A stretch of DNA of 64,000 bases, from NCBI GenBank assembly GCA_947631085.1, contig CANRJY010000007.1, positions 1 to 64,000 on the forward strand, given 5' to 3'. Origin of the DNA: an uncultured Clostridia bacterium (lineage in GTDB: Bacteria; Bacillota; Clostridia; UBA1381). How positions within the stretch are numbered: the first letter of the stretch is position 1; every line of letters begins with the position of its first letter. Below the pieces are notes generated by a model. The model made no database searches, was not told the origin of the DNA, and saw nothing but the letters and a program-made list of their open reading frames with translations. Position numbers and translations under genes: made by a program. Of this stretch, positions 55,081 through 64,000 are shown in pieces.

Positions 55081-56199
55081 ATGTCAGATTATTTCGGAAA
55101 AGAAACGCCGAAGCTCGGCTTCGGCATGATGCGTCTGCCCAAGAAAAATGACGTCACAGATATCGAGCAGGTTAAAAAGATGGTGGATATGTTCATGGAT
55201 GCGGGGTTTACTTATTTTGACACCGCTTATGTATACGGCACATCGGAGCAGGACACAAAAAAAGCGCTCGTGGACAGATATCCGCGCGATTCTTATACAC
55301 TTGCCACAAAGCTTAACGCGAATATGATGGCGGCCAATGAAAAAGAAGCAAAACAGCAGTTTTTCACCAGCCTTGAACGAACGGGAGCCGGATATTTCGA
55401 TTATTATCTGCTCCATGCCATTATGGATAAAACGCGCGCACTTTACGATAAATATCACATTTGGGAATTTGTGAACGAGCAGAAGGCGAAGGGACTTATA
55501 AAGCATCTCGGATTTTCGTATCATTCGGGTCCCAAACTGCTTGACGAGGTGCTGACGGAGCATCCCGAGGTTGATTTCATACAGCTCCAAATAAATTACG
55601 CCGACTGGGAGGAAAAATCTGTTGAAGCGCGCGCAAATTACGAGGTCGCGCGCAGACACGGCGTTTCAATCGTCATAATGGAGCCTGTAAAGGGCGGTCG
55701 TCTTGCGGATCCGCCGGAAGAAATAAAGAAGCTGTTTAAGGAGTATAACCCCGATATGTCGTACGCGTCATGGGCGATTCGCTTCGCGGCGTCGCTTGAC
55801 GGCATTATCACTGTTTTGTCCGGAATGTCAAATATAGAGCAAATGCAGGACAATCTTTCGTATATGAAGGATTTCAAGCCGCTAAATGAAGAGGAAATGA
55901 AAATTATTCATCAGGCGCAGCGTATTCTCGGAAATTCGTCCACGATTCCCTGCACATCGTGCCATTACTGTACCGACGGCTGTCCTATGCAGATCCATAT
56001 TCCGGATATATTTGCGGCGGCGAATAAGCAGCTCGGAAACGGTCAGATTGAGGAGGCTAAAGCCGATTATAGCAAAGCCGCTCAGACGGGACACCGCGCT
56101 TCGGATTGCATAGGCTGCAAGCAGTGCGAAAGAACATGTCCGCAGCATATACATATTGTTGATTGTCTCGGTAAATGCGTGGAGATGCTTGAAAAATAA
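55081..56199 (+). CDS. Aldo/keto reductase with C-terminal 4Fe-4S ferredoxin-like domain
   Basis: 372 aa. The reductase barrel starts PKLGFGMMRLPKK; FDTAYVYGTSEQ holds Asp and Tyr, and YYLLHAI the His of the active site. The C-terminus carries CTSCHYCTDGCPMQIHIP and CIGCKQCERTCPQHIHI, two cysteine clusters for iron-sulfur centres. This combination is common in anaerobic gut Clostridia. Electron acceptor and substrate unknown. ATG 55081 follows AAGGAGG. The 96-bp upstream gap has CTGTCA/TGACAG arms and TATAAT-like sequences. Confidence 0.93.
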   Translation: MSDYFGKETPKLGFGMMRLPKKNDVTDIEQVKKMVDMFMDAGFTYFDTAYVYGTSEQDTKKALVDRYPRDSYTLATKLNANMMAANEKEAKQQFFTSLERTGAGYFDYYLLHAIMDKTRALYDKYHIWEFVNEQKAKGLIKHLGFSYHSGPKLLDEVLTEHPEVDFIQLQINYADWEEKSVEARANYEVARRHGVSIVIMEPVKGGRLADPPEEIKKLFKEYNPDMSYASWAIRFAASLDGIITVLSGMSNIEQMQDNLSYMKDFKPLNEEEMKIIHQAQRILGNSSTIPCTSCHYCTDGCPMQIHIPDIFAAANKQLGNGQIEEAKADYSKAAQTGHRASDCIGCKQCERTCPQHIHIVDCLGKCVEMLEK

Positions 56200-56211
56200 A
56201 AAACAGGATTT

Positions 56212-56239
56212 GCGGAGAGAATTTTCTCTCCGCTTTTTT
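56212..56239 (+). terminator. Terminator after the aldo/keto reductase gene
   Basis: GCGGAGAG pairs with CTCTCCGC (56212-56219, 56226-56233), followed by six T's. Confidence 0.9.
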
Positions 56240-56260
56240 CGTGAAAAAGTTGTAAATCAC

Positions 56261-56289
56261 TTGACAGAGCCGTTGAATGGTGGTAAAAT
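56261..56289 (+). promoter_or_regulatory. Upstream promoter (P1) of host nrdDG
   Basis: TTGACA (56261-56266), 17-base spacer, TAAAAT (56284-56289). Confidence 0.7.
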
Positions 56290-56354
56290 TTATAAACGAA
56301 CATAAATTCGGAATTATGTAACCCAACTGTAATAAATTAGCAAACCCAATGTAA

Positions 56355-56383
56355 TTGATTTTCCGTAAAACGGGTGCTATAAT
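56355..56383 (+). promoter_or_regulatory. Proximal promoter (P2) of host nrdDG
   Basis: TTGATT (56355-56360), 17-base spacer, TATAAT (56378-56383). Tandem NrdR-type boxes start 20 bp downstream, so bound repressor would overlap the start of transcription. Confidence 0.75.
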
Positions 56384-56402
56384 AAAATTCGCACACATGA
56401 GA

Positions 56403-56451
56403 AACCACAATATATTGTGGTTGATTTACATAAAAACCACAAAATCGGGAT
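56403..56451. promoter_or_regulatory. Tandem NrdR boxes before host nrdD
   Basis: AACCACAATATATTGTGGTT (56403-56422) is a perfect palindrome matching the NrdR consensus. A second, half-conserved site with ACCACAAAAT is centred 31 bp downstream, the typical three-turn spacing. NrdR represses ribonucleotide reductase genes when dATP is plentiful. Confidence 0.85.
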
Positions 56452-56497
56452 AAATACAGTATTTTTGACGAGATTGAACGGAAGGGAGCAAGACGAG

Positions 56498-58615
56498 ATG
56501 AGGGTTATAAAGAAGGATAACACCAAGGAAGAATTTAACGTGCAAAAGGTGGTAACGGCGGTAAATAAATCGGCGTTCCGCGTGCTTGAAAAGTTTTCCG
56601 ACGAGGACATTGACTTTATCTGTAAATTCGTGGAGGATAAGGCAAAGAGCTTGGGCAAAGAGGACATACAGATCGCCGAGATGCACAACATTGTCGAGGG
56701 CGCGCTTGAAAAGGTAAATCCGAAGGTCGCGAAAAGCTACCGCGATTACAGAAATTACAAGCAGGATTTCGTCGCGATGCTCGACGAGGTTTACAGAAAG
56801 AGCCAGTCGATAATGTATATCGGCGACAAGGAAAACTCGAACACCGACAGCGCGCTCGTATCGACAAAGCGCAGTCTTATTTTCAATCAGCTTAACAAGG
56901 AATTATATAAGAAATTTTTTCTCACCACGGAGGAGCTTCAGGCGTGCCGCGACGGTTATATCTATATCCACGATATGTCCGCGCGCCGAGACACCATGAA
57001 CTGCTGTCTGTTTGACGTAAAAAGCGTTCTTTCGGGCGGCTTTGAAATGGGAAATCTCTGGTACAACGAGCCGAAAACGCTCGATACCGCGTTTGACGTT
57101 ATCGGAGATATAGTCCTCTCGGCGGCGTCGCAGCAGTACGGCGGATTTACAGTGCCGAGCGCGGATCTCATATTGGAGCCGTACGCAGAGAAATCGTATA
57201 AGAAATATACGGATAAATATATAGGTTTGGGACTTACCCGCGAGAAGGCGGAGGAGGTCGCTCTCGCCGACGTGCGGCGCGATTTCGAGCAGGGCTTCCA
57301 GGGCTGGGAGTACAAGTTTAATTCCGTATCGTCGAGCCGCGGCGATTATCCGTTTATCACCGTCACAATCGGTACGGGAACGGGTCGTTTCGCGAAAATG
57401 GCGTCGATTTCAATGCTGAAGGTCCATGCGGGCGGACAGGGTAAGGAAGGACACAAAAAGCCCGTTTTGTTTCCGAAAATCGTGTTCTTATATGATGAGA
57501 ATTTACACGGTCCCGGAGGCGAGCTTGAGGACGTTTTCGAGGCGGGCGTTGAGTGCTCGTCAAAGACGATGTATCCCGACTGGCTGAGCCTGACCGGCGA
57601 GGGCTATGTTCCGTCGATGTACAAGAAATACGGCGAGATAATTTCGCCGATGGGTTGCCGCGCGTTCCTGTCGCCGTGGTACGAGAGAGGCGGCTTGGAG
57701 CCCGCTGACGAAAACGACAAGCCCGTGTTTGTGGGACGCTGGAACATAGGCGCGGTATCGCTGCATCTGCCGATGATCTACGCGAAATCGCTCCAGGAGG
57801 GCAAGCCGTTCTACGATGTGCTCGACTACTATTTACAGCTTATCAGACAGCTTCATCTGAGAACATACGACTACCTCGGAGAGATGCGCGCGTCGACAAA
57901 TCCGCTCGCATACTGCGAGGGAGGCTTTTACGGCGGTCATCTCGGACTGCACGATAAGATAAAGCCCATAATGAAGGTAGCTACGGCTTCGTTCGGTATA
58001 ACCGCGTTTAACGAGCTGCAGGAGCTATACAATAAAAAATCGCTCGTCGAGGATGGCGAGTTCGCGTTAAAGACGCTCGAGCACATAAATGAAAAGGTCG
58101 CGGAGTTTAAGAAGGAGGACGGCAAGCTTTACGCTATTTACGGCACTCCAGCCGAGTCGCTGTGCGGTTTGCAGGTTACGCAGTTCCGCGCGAAGTACGG
58201 CGTTATTGAGAACGTCTCCGACCGCGAATACGTTTCGAACAGCTTCCACTGCCACGTTACCGAGGACATCACGCCAATTCAGAAGCAGAACCTCGAAAAC
58301 CGCTTCTGGAATTTGTCGAACGGCGGCAAAATTCAGTATGTAAAGTATCCGATAAGCTACAATAAAGAGGCAATAAAGAGCCTTATCCGCCGCGCGATGA
58401 AGATGGGCTTCTACGAGGGCGTAAATCTGTCCCTTGCGTACTGCGACGACTGCGGCTACGAGGAGCTTGAAATGGACGTTTGCCCGAAGTGCGGCAGCCG
58501 TAACTTAACGAAGATCGACCGCATGAACGGCTACCTCTCATACTCGCGCGTAAAGGGCGACACGAGGCTTAACGCCGCGAAAATGGCTGAGATCGCCGAA
58601 AGGAAATCAATGTAA
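56498..58615 (+). CDS. nrdD: Anaerobic (class III) ribonucleoside-triphosphate reductase, host copy
   Basis: 705 aa from ATG 56498 (GAAGGGAG upstream). The N-terminal ATP-cone (MRVIKKDNTKEEFNVQKVV) senses dATP/ATP. The barrel includes YIYIHDMSARRDTMNCCLFD and RGDYPFITVTIGTG. CDDCGYEELEMDVCPKCG is the zinc site and RMNGYLSYSR the glycyl-radical loop near the C-terminus. Its radical loop (MNGYLSYSR) differs from the phage enzyme's RTCGYIGANF, so the two belong to different subgroups. First gene of nrdD-nrdG-dut. Confidence 0.96.
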   Translation: MRVIKKDNTKEEFNVQKVVTAVNKSAFRVLEKFSDEDIDFICKFVEDKAKSLGKEDIQIAEMHNIVEGALEKVNPKVAKSYRDYRNYKQDFVAMLDEVYRKSQSIMYIGDKENSNTDSALVSTKRSLIFNQLNKELYKKFFLTTEELQACRDGYIYIHDMSARRDTMNCCLFDVKSVLSGGFEMGNLWYNEPKTLDTAFDVIGDIVLSAASQQYGGFTVPSADLILEPYAEKSYKKYTDKYIGLGLTREKAEEVALADVRRDFEQGFQGWEYKFNSVSSSRGDYPFITVTIGTGTGRFAKMASISMLKVHAGGQGKEGHKKPVLFPKIVFLYDENLHGPGGELEDVFEAGVECSSKTMYPDWLSLTGEGYVPSMYKKYGEIISPMGCRAFLSPWYERGGLEPADENDKPVFVGRWNIGAVSLHLPMIYAKSLQEGKPFYDVLDYYLQLIRQLHLRTYDYLGEMRASTNPLAYCEGGFYGGHLGLHDKIKPIMKVATASFGITAFNELQELYNKKSLVEDGEFALKTLEHINEKVAEFKKEDGKLYAIYGTPAESLCGLQVTQFRAKYGVIENVSDREYVSNSFHCHVTEDITPIQKQNLENRFWNLSNGGKIQYVKYPISYNKEAIKSLIRRAMKMGFYEGVNLSLAYCDDCGYEELEMDVCPKCGSRNLTKIDRMNGYLSYSRVKGDTRLNAAKMAEIAERKSM

Positions 58616-59106
58616 TGAGATACCACAACATAACGAAGGACGATATGCTAAACGGCGACGGTCTGCGCGTAGTCCTGTGGGTGTCGGGCTGCGAGCATCA
58701 ATGCCCGAACTGTCAGAACCCGATAACATGGGACATAAACGACGGTCTGCCGTTTGACGACGATGCGAAGCGGGAAATATTCGAGGAGCTGAAGCACAGC
58801 TACATATCGGGAATAACCTTCTCGGGCGGCGATCCGCTGCACACGCACAACCGCGCGGACATGGGAGCGCTGATAGGGGAGATAAAGGAAAAATTTCCCG
58901 ATAAAACGATATGGCTCTATACGGGCTATGAGTGGAACAAAATAAAGGATCTGCCGTTTATACGCGATATAGACGTGCTCGTTGACGGCAGATATGTCGA
59001 AGCTCTGCGCGACGTGAAGCTGATGTGGCGCGGAAGCTCAAATCAAAAGGTAATAGACGTAAAGAAAAGTCTGGAACTTAACAAAACAGTTTTATATGTG
59101 GAGTAA
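58615..59106 (+). CDS. nrdG: Anaerobic ribonucleotide reductase activating protein, host copy
   Basis: 163 aa radical-SAM protein. GCEHQCPNCQNP gives the CxxxCxxC cluster; ITFSGGDPLHTHNRAD is the SAM-binding segment; IWLYTGYEWNKIKDL and LMWRGSSNQKVIDV are shared with the phage NrdG. ATG overlaps the nrdD stop by one base. Confidence 0.96.
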   Translation: MRYHNITKDDMLNGDGLRVVLWVSGCEHQCPNCQNPITWDINDGLPFDDDAKREIFEELKHSYISGITFSGGDPLHTHNRADMGALIGEIKEKFPDKTIWLYTGYEWNKIKDLPFIRDIDVLVDGRYVEALRDVKLMWRGSSNQKVIDVKKSLELNKTVLYVE

Positions 59107-59112
59107 AAGCGA

Positions 59113-59616
59113 ATGAAAAGAATAGCAAAATTTGAAAAAATAAGCCTTGAACAATTCAAATCCGACTGGGAGTTTCCCGAAAGGGGCGGCGCGGCGGAGA
59201 TTTACGAAAAAATAAAGCTCCCGAAGCGCGCGACGTCGGGCTCGGCGGGATATGATTTTTACGCTCCGTTCGACATAACTCTCGCGCCCGGCGAAACAAT
59301 AAAAATCCCCACGGGAATACGCGTAAAAATTGACGACGGCTGGGTTTTAAAACTGTACCCGCGAAGCGGGCTGGGCTTTAAATACAGAATACAGATGAAC
59401 AACACCGTCGGAATAATCGACAGCGATTATTATTTGAGCGACAACGAGGGGCATATTTTCTGCAAAATAACGAACGACTCAAACGAGGGCAAAACCATGA
59501 CGCTGTCTCGGGGCGACGGTTTCTGCCAGGGTATTTTCGTCGAATACGGAATTACCGTTGACGACGACGTTTCCGATATCCGCAACGGCGGCTTCGGAAG
59601 CACGGATAAAAAGTAA
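59113..59616 (+). CDS. dut: dUTP diphosphatase-like protein, host copy
   Basis: 167 aa. Trimeric dUTPase motifs are present: TSGSAGYDFYAP (1), LYPRSGLGFKY (2), NNTVGIIDSDYY (3), GDGFCQGIFV (4) and RNGGFGSTDK (5). It has an N-terminal extension of about 40 residues. Placement straight after nrdDG links dNTP production to dUTP removal. A terminator follows at 59646. Confidence 0.92.
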   Translation: MKRIAKFEKISLEQFKSDWEFPERGGAAEIYEKIKLPKRATSGSAGYDFYAPFDITLAPGETIKIPTGIRVKIDDGWVLKLYPRSGLGFKYRIQMNNTVGIIDSDYYLSDNEGHIFCKITNDSNEGKTMTLSRGDGFCQGIFVEYGITVDDDVSDIRNGGFGSTDKK

Positions 59617-59645
59617 AAATCAACCTCCCACAGATTGTTTTATTT

Positions 59646-59686
59646 TCAACCGCGGTATATTTTTAGGTATAACGCGGCTGATTTTT
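59646..59686 (+). terminator. Terminator of nrdD-nrdG-dut
   Basis: TCAACCGCG and CGCGGCTGA arms pair (one mismatch), followed by TTTTT. Confidence 0.72.
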
Positions 59687-59717
59687 AATATTTTTCGTAA
59701 CAATAATGGTAAAGGTC

Positions 59718-59746
59718 TTGAAATTTTTCTGAAAATGGAGTACAAT
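59718..59746 (+). promoter_or_regulatory. Promoter of the ynzC-asnA-asnS genes
   Basis: TTGAAA (59718-59723), 17-base spacer, TACAAT (59741-59746), about 40 bp before the TTG start. Confidence 0.72.
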
Positions 59747-59787
59747 ATATAGAAGCGGATATGTTTTCCAAAAAAGGAGGGCTGAAA

Positions 59788-59955
59788 TTGGATAAGGCGA
59801 AAATGGCGAGGATAAGCGAGCTTACAAAAATCTCGAGGGAGCGTGAGCTTACTCCCGAGGAAACGGAGGAGCGCGCGGCGCTCAGACAGGAGTATCTCGC
59901 GGAGATAAAGGCAAGCCTTAAATCTCAGCTCGACAATATTGAAATCGTAGATTAA
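59788..59955 (+). CDS. DUF896 (YnzC-like) small protein
   Basis: 55 aa from TTG 59788, which is 9 bases after AAAGGAGG; ATG 59761 lies upstream of the ribosome site and is rejected. KMARISELTKISRERELTPEETEERAALR style helices with TPEE and LRQEYLAEIK are the DUF896 pattern. Bacillus YnzC is an SOS-linked protein of unclear function. Overlaps a false ATG at the asnA 5' end. Confidence 0.85.
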   Translation: MDKAKMARISELTKISRERELTPEETEERAALRQEYLAEIKASLKSQLDNIEIVD

Positions 59956-59975
59956 TGCAAAGGAGTATTAAAGAA

Positions 59976-60983
59976 ATGTCACTGATTTTACCAAAGGGCT
60001 ACAAGTCAAGTCTTGACGGCAGAGAAACCGAAAGGGCAATCAAATTCATCAAGGACACGTTCCAGCAGGAAATAATCGCGGCTTTGAATTTGCAGCGAAT
60101 TTCCGCGCCGCTGTTTGTAAGACCTGAAACGGGTCTTAACGACAACTTAAACGGCGTTGAGCGTCCCGTATCCTTCGACGCGCCGTGCATAGGCGGAGCA
60201 AATCTCGAAATTGTTCACTCGCTCGCGAAGTGGAAGAGAATGACGCTCGGAAAATACGGCTTCGGCGTTGGAGAGGGCTTATACACCGATATGAACGCAA
60301 TCCGCCGCGACGAGGAGGTTGACAATCTCCACTCGATGTACGTTGACCAGTGGGACTGGGAGGAGGTTATCGACAAAAAGGACAGAAACGTCGAAACGCT
60401 CAAGAAGTATGTAAAGAAAATTTACAGCGCGATGAAAGCGACACAGGAGAGAGTATGCGGCGCGTACGAGGGCATACACAATTATTTCCCGAACGACATA
60501 ACCTTTATGACGACGCAGGAGCTTGAGGATATATACCCCAACTGCACCCCGAAGGAGCGCGAGGACAGACTGCTCCGCGAGAAAAAGGCGGTATTCCTTA
60601 TGCAGATAGGCAAGACGCTCGAATCGGGTCAGCGCCACGACGGCAGAGCGCCCGACTACGACGACTGGGAGCTTAACGGCGACATTCTCGTGTACTATCC
60701 GCTTCTCGACATATCCTATGAGCTTTCGAGCATGGGTATACGCGTTGACGAGGACTCGCTCGTTTCACAGATCAAAATCGCGGGATGTGAGGAAAGACTG
60801 GAAATGGACTTCCACAAGAAGCTCATAAACAAAGAGCTTCCCTACACGATAGGCGGCGGCATAGGTCAGTCGAGACTTTGTATGCTGATGCTCAACAAGG
60901 CGCATATCGGCGAGGTTCAGGCTTCGGTATGGCCCGACGAGATGCGTAAGGTATGCGGGGAAAACGGCATAAATCTTATATAA
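59976..60983 (+). CDS. asnA: Aspartate-ammonia ligase (asparagine synthetase A)
   Basis: 335 aa. Makes asparagine from aspartate, ammonia and ATP; structurally related to class II tRNA synthetases. LILPKGYKSSLDGRETE is the N-terminus; RPVSFDAPCI, KWKRMTLGKYGFG and IGGGIGQSRLCMLMLNKAHIG are family signatures. ATG 59976 is chosen because AAAGGAG lies 10 bases upstream. It forms an operon with asnS, pairing synthesis of Asn with its charging onto tRNA. Confidence 0.96.
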   Translation: MSLILPKGYKSSLDGRETERAIKFIKDTFQQEIIAALNLQRISAPLFVRPETGLNDNLNGVERPVSFDAPCIGGANLEIVHSLAKWKRMTLGKYGFGVGEGLYTDMNAIRRDEEVDNLHSMYVDQWDWEEVIDKKDRNVETLKKYVKKIYSAMKATQERVCGAYEGIHNYFPNDITFMTTQELEDIYPNCTPKEREDRLLREKKAVFLMQIGKTLESGQRHDGRAPDYDDWELNGDILVYYPLLDISYELSSMGIRVDEDSLVSQIKIAGCEERLEMDFHKKLINKELPYTIGGGIGQSRLCMLMLNKAHIGEVQASVWPDEMRKVCGENGINLI

Positions 60984-61010
60984 AAAATATAAAAATCGAA
61001 AGGAAATTTT

Positions 61011-62402
61011 ATGGATACAGTTATTAAAAGCCTGTTCCGTGATACGGACACATACGGAGAGAAGGAAATCACGGTTTCGGGATGGGTAAGAACGATAAGA
61101 GTTTCAAAGAATTTCGGATTTGTGGAGCTCAACGACGGCAGCTTTTTCAAAAATCTGCAGATCATAATAGAGGACAGCAAGCTGGACAACTTCGCGGAGC
61201 TGTCAAAGCTGAACGTAGGCGCGGCGATAACGGCGACGGGCATACTCGCGCTCACGCCGGAGGCGAAGCAGCCGTTCGAGCTTAAAGCGGACAAGGTAGT
61301 GATCGAGGGTACGTCAACGCCCGATTATCCGCTGCAGAAAAAGCGTCACAGCTTCGAATACCTGCGCACGATCGCGCATTTAAGACCGAGAACGAACACA
61401 TTCGCGGCGGTATTCCGCATACGTTCGATGATTGCGTACGCAATTCATCAGTTCTTCCAGGAGCGCGGCTTCGTATACGTTCACACTCCGATCATCACCG
61501 GAAGCGACTGCGAGGGCGCGGGCGAGATGTTCCAGGTTACTACGCTCGATATGAATAATCTCCCGAAAAACAAGGACGGAAGCGTTGATTTCGGCAAGGA
61601 CTTCTTCGGTAAGGCGACAAATCTTACCGTAAGCGGTCAGCTTAACGTTGAAACATACTGCATGGCGTTCAGAAACGTGTACACATTCGGTCCGACGTTC
61701 CGCGCGGAAAACTCGAACACCACGCGCCACGCGGCTGAGTTCTGGATGATTGAGCCGGAAATCGCGTTCGCGGATCTGCGGGACGATATGGAGCTCGCGG
61801 AGGATATGCTCAAATATATCATCAACTACTGTCTCGAAAACGCGCCGGAGGAAATGGCGTTCTTCAATCAGTTTGTTGATAAGGGACTTCTTGACAGACT
61901 GCATAACGTGGTAAACAACAAATTCGCGCACGTGACATATACAGAGGCGATAGAGCTTTTAAAGGAGCACGCGGACGATTTCGAGTACCCCGTGGAGTGG
62001 GGCGCGGATCTGCAGACGGAGCACGAGAGATATCTGACCGAGGTCATTTTTAAGCGCCCCGTTATGGTTACGGACTATCCGAAGGAGATAAAGGCGTTCT
62101 ATATGAAGCTCAATCCCGACGGCAAGACCGTCGCGGCTGTTGACGTGCTCGTACCCGGAGTCGGCGAGATAATCGGCGGCAGTCAGCGCGAGGAAAACTA
62201 CGACGTTCTGATAAGCAGAATGAAGGAGCTCGGATTGAAGGAAGAGGATTATTCGTGGTATCTTGACCTAAGAAAATACGGCACGAACAAGCACGCGGGT
62301 TTCGGTTTGGGATTTGAGAGAGCCGTTATGTATATAACGGGTATGTCGAATATACGCGACGTACTTCCGTTCCCGAGAACTGTAGGTACGGCTGAGTTTT
62401 AA
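61011..62402 (+). CDS. asnS: Asparaginyl-tRNA synthetase
   Basis: 463 aa class IIb enzyme. The OB-fold anticodon-binding domain ([20 protein letters not shown]) is followed by the catalytic core with [21 protein letters not shown] (motif 2) and [15 protein letters not shown] (motif 3). AAAGGAAATTTT precedes ATG 61011. No T-box leader is seen in the 27-bp gap before it. Confidence 0.97.
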   Translation: MDTVIKSLFRDTDTYGEKEITVSGWVRTIRVSKNFGFVELNDGSFFKNLQIIIEDSKLDNFAELSKLNVGAAITATGILALTPEAKQPFELKADKVVIEGTSTPDYPLQKKRHSFEYLRTIAHLRPRTNTFAAVFRIRSMIAYAIHQFFQERGFVYVHTPIITGSDCEGAGEMFQVTTLDMNNLPKNKDGSVDFGKDFFGKATNLTVSGQLNVETYCMAFRNVYTFGPTFRAENSNTTRHAAEFWMIEPEIAFADLRDDMELAEDMLKYIINYCLENAPEEMAFFNQFVDKGLLDRLHNVVNNKFAHVTYTEAIELLKEHADDFEYPVEWGADLQTEHERYLTEVIFKRPVMVTDYPKEIKAFYMKLNPDGKTVAAVDVLVPGVGEIIGGSQREENYDVLISRMKELGLKEEDYSWYLDLRKYGTNKHAGFGLGFERAVMYITGMSNIRDVLPFPRTVGTAEF

Positions 62403-62413
62403 TGCATACAACG

Positions 62414-62438
62414 GGGAACTGCGTAACAGTTCCCTTTT
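62414..62438 (+). terminator. Terminator after asnS
   Basis: GGGAACTG (62414-62421) pairs with CAGTTCCC (62427-62434), then TTTT. Confidence 0.85.
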
Positions 62439-62463
62439 ATATTAAAAAAGGAGGGCAATCCAA

Positions 62464-63273
62464 ATGTCGATAATATATATTATTTCAGCGATAATAGTTC
62501 TTGTAATAGCGTTTAAAATACATTTCCTTCTCGGTATAGCGGCTGTGGCATTGTTGATTTTATACGGAATTTACGCTGTGCTGCCGACATACTATGAAAT
62601 GAACGGCAACAAAGCATTCGCCGCCGGAGATTACGACGGCTCGAAGCGCTGGTTTAAAAAGGCTGTTGATACCAATCGCGCAAAGATTCGCACAAAGGTT
62701 TCATATTCCGCAATCTTGCTGCGCACCGGCGACAACGACGAAGCCGAGACAATTTTAAACGGTATTATCAGAACAAAGGGCGTAAAACCGGACGACAAGA
62801 ACCATGCGAAGCAACAGCGCTGCATGGTATATTACAGACAAGGCAGAATGGACGAGGCGGTAGAAGAAGCGAACGAGCTTTTTGAAAACGGCTATAAGAA
62901 TACGGCTATGTACGGCATGATAGGCTATTTCAAGCTCCTGCGCGGCGATGATTTGGACGAAACTACGGCTTTCTGTGAAGAAGCGCTCGCTTACAACGAC
63001 GATGACCGCGATATCATGGATAATCTTTCAATTTGCTATTACAAAAAGGGAGATTATAAAAAAGCGAAAGAACTGTCCGATAAAATTATTGAGGCTAATC
63101 CGGCATTTATCGAAGGATATTATCATGGCGCCCAAATTTCCGCAAAGCTCGGCGAGAAGAAAAAGGCGCTTGAATATCTTGATAAAATTTCCGAATGTAC
63201 ACGCTCCTATATGACGACGGTAACGGAGGATGAAATCACAGCTCTCAGAAACGATATAAAAAGCACGAAATAG
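62464..63273 (+). CDS. Membrane-anchored TPR protein
   Basis: 269 aa. Two N-terminal hydrophobic segments (IYIISAIIVLVIAFKI, LLGIAAVALLILYGIYAVL) anchor it. The rest is a series of about five tetratricopeptide repeats, for example KAFAAGDYDGSKRWFKKAV, YYRQGRMDEAVEEANELFE and CYYKKGDYKKAKELSDKII. TPR repeats mediate protein contacts; no enzymatic domain is present. AAAGGAGGG precedes ATG 62464; nadE follows by 14 bp. Confidence 0.85.
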   Translation: MSIIYIISAIIVLVIAFKIHFLLGIAAVALLILYGIYAVLPTYYEMNGNKAFAAGDYDGSKRWFKKAVDTNRAKIRTKVSYSAILLRTGDNDEAETILNGIIRTKGVKPDDKNHAKQQRCMVYYRQGRMDEAVEEANELFENGYKNTAMYGMIGYFKLLRGDDLDETTAFCEEALAYNDDDRDIMDNLSICYYKKGDYKKAKELSDKIIEANPAFIEGYYHGAQISAKLGEKKKALEYLDKISECTRSYMTTVTEDEITALRNDIKSTK

Positions 63274-63287
63274 GGAAGGAGAACCTG

Positions 63288-64000
63288 ATGAGAGACGGAT
63301 TTATAAAAACCGCGTGCGCGACTGTTGAAATACGCGTTGCGGATGTGCGTTTCAATGCGGATAATATTATAAAAGCAATAAAGGATGCGGCGGCAAACGG
63401 GGCAAAGCTGATTGTTTTGCCGGAGCTTTGCATAACCGCATACACCTGCGGCGACTTATTTTTACAGGAAAGCCTTATATCAGGCGCCGAAAACGAGCTT
63501 TTACGGATAACGAAAGAAACGAGTGATTTGGACATAGCGGCTGTTATAGGCTTGCCGTATGCTTTCGGAGGAAAGCTGTACAACTGCGCGGCTGTGATAA
63601 ATCGCGGACATGTAAAGGGTCTGATTCCTAAAATAAATATTCCAAACTATAATGAATTTTATGAGCTGCGCCATTTTTGCGCGGGCGGGAGAGAGGTAGA
63701 GTATGTTAAAATCGGAGCTGATACAGTACCATTCGGCGCGAATATTCTTTTTACAGCTCCTTCTATGCCTTGCTTTGCGCTCGCGGTGGAGATTTGCGAG
63801 GATTTATGGTCGGTAACTCCGCCGTCAAATTCGCACGCTCTTGCCGGCGCGACTATTATAGCCAATCTTTCGGCAAGCAACGAGCTTATCGCAAAGGATG
63901 AGTACCGCGATATGCTTGTGCGCGCGCAGTCTGCAAAGCTGTTTGCGGCATATCTGTATGCGGACGCCGGTTTTGGCGAGTCCACTACGGATTTGGTATT
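63288..64000 (+). CDS. nadE: Glutamine-dependent NAD synthetase, N-terminal part (runs off window)
   Basis: The first 237 codons are present, from ATG 63288 behind GGAAGGAG. They encode the nitrilase-like glutaminase domain: LIVLPELCITAYTCGDLF (catalytic Glu), LIPKINIPNYNEFYELRHF (Lys) and ALAVEICEDLWSVTPPS (Cys). The length of frame and the CGDLF and YNEFYE phrases are those of two-domain NadE rather than a simple carbon-nitrogen hydrolase. The synthetase domain would lie beyond the window. Confidence 0.88.
   Translation, partial: MRDGFIKTACATVEIRVADVRFNADNIIKAIKDAAANGAKLIVLPELCITAYTCGDLFLQESLISGAENELLRITKETSDLDIAAVIGLPYAFGGKLYNCAAVINRGHVKGLIPKINIPNYNEFYELRHFCAGGREVEYVKIGADTVPFGANILFTAPSMPCFALAVEICEDLWSVTPPSNSHALAGATIIANLSASNELIAKDEYRDMLVRAQSAKLFAAYLYADAGFGESTTDLV

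Overview
The window looks like the chromosome of an anaerobic, endospore-forming member of the Clostridia (Bacillota) carrying the right-hand end of a large integrated phage or phage-like element. Evidence for the host is two class III (oxygen-sensitive) ribonucleotide reductase systems, a SpoVM-like 22-residue peptide, the 3' part of a sporulation-type D-Ala-D-Ala carboxypeptidase (dacF) and Gram-positive promoters, Shine-Dalgarno sites and cell-wall proteins. The exact genus cannot be read from the sequence.

Region 1, about 1-18,560, is the mobile element. It is almost entirely on the plus strand with tight spacing. It carries a RecD-like helicase (cut by the window edge), a ThyX-type thymidylate synthase, three DNA methyltransferases, a nucleoside deoxyribosyltransferase, a guanylate-kinase-like protein, an HPr-like protein, an SH3-3D secreted protein, an anaerobic NrdD/NrdG pair, a dUTPase, many small unknown proteins and finally a large serine recombinase. 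No virion structural genes are visible, so this is the DNA and nucleotide metabolism arm. Two self-splicing elements with LAGLIDADG endonucleases sit in active-site codons: an intein at the catalytic Cys of the C5-cytosine methyltransferase (5342-6445) and a group I intron just after the glycyl-radical codon of nrdD (14188-15268). The intron's P1, P10 and P7 pairings can be drawn directly from the sequence. Several genes have good Shine-Dalgarno sites but no ATG/GTG/TTG, and appear to start at ATA, ATC or ATT. One methyltransferase is frameshifted in a T8 tract, and the nrdD 3' exon has a one-base shift.

The element ends about 50 bp after the recombinase gene. There the sequence switches to dacF at its SxN motif, so the gene is split and excision would be needed to restore it.

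Region 2, 18.56-30.3 kb, holds the dacF remnant, an SLH plus glucosaminidase surface protein, XerD, a four-gene partner-switching cluster (STAS-kinase fusion, STAS protein, membrane SpoIIE-type phosphatase fused to an anti-sigma kinase domain, degenerate kinase-like protein), a PepSY surface protein, and minus-strand thiD, thiE and a guanylate-kinase-like gene.

Region 3, 30.5-39.0 kb, holds a Fic-fold protein without the usual catalytic His, ligA, an M20 amidohydrolase, an SPFH/NfeD pair, a spoVM-like gene and argGH.

Region 4, 39.1-46.3 kb, is a likely peptide-scavenging operon: LytTR response regulator, GHKL sensor kinase, secreted subtilase and CstA-type transporter, preceded by 21-bp-spaced direct repeats upstream of a promoter.

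Region 5, 46.4-56.2 kb, is a housekeeping run: ywlE, rimI, tsaD, aroB, lspA, rluD, ddl, murI, a DUF1934 protein, ctpA and an aldo/keto reductase. A structured repeat with compensatory base changes occurs twice, before tsaD and before lspA.

Region 6, 56.2-64 kb, holds the host nrdD-nrdG-dut operon behind two promoters and tandem NrdR-type boxes, then a YnzC-like protein, asnA-asnS, a TPR membrane protein and the start of nadE. No tRNA, rRNA or CRISPR array was recognised.
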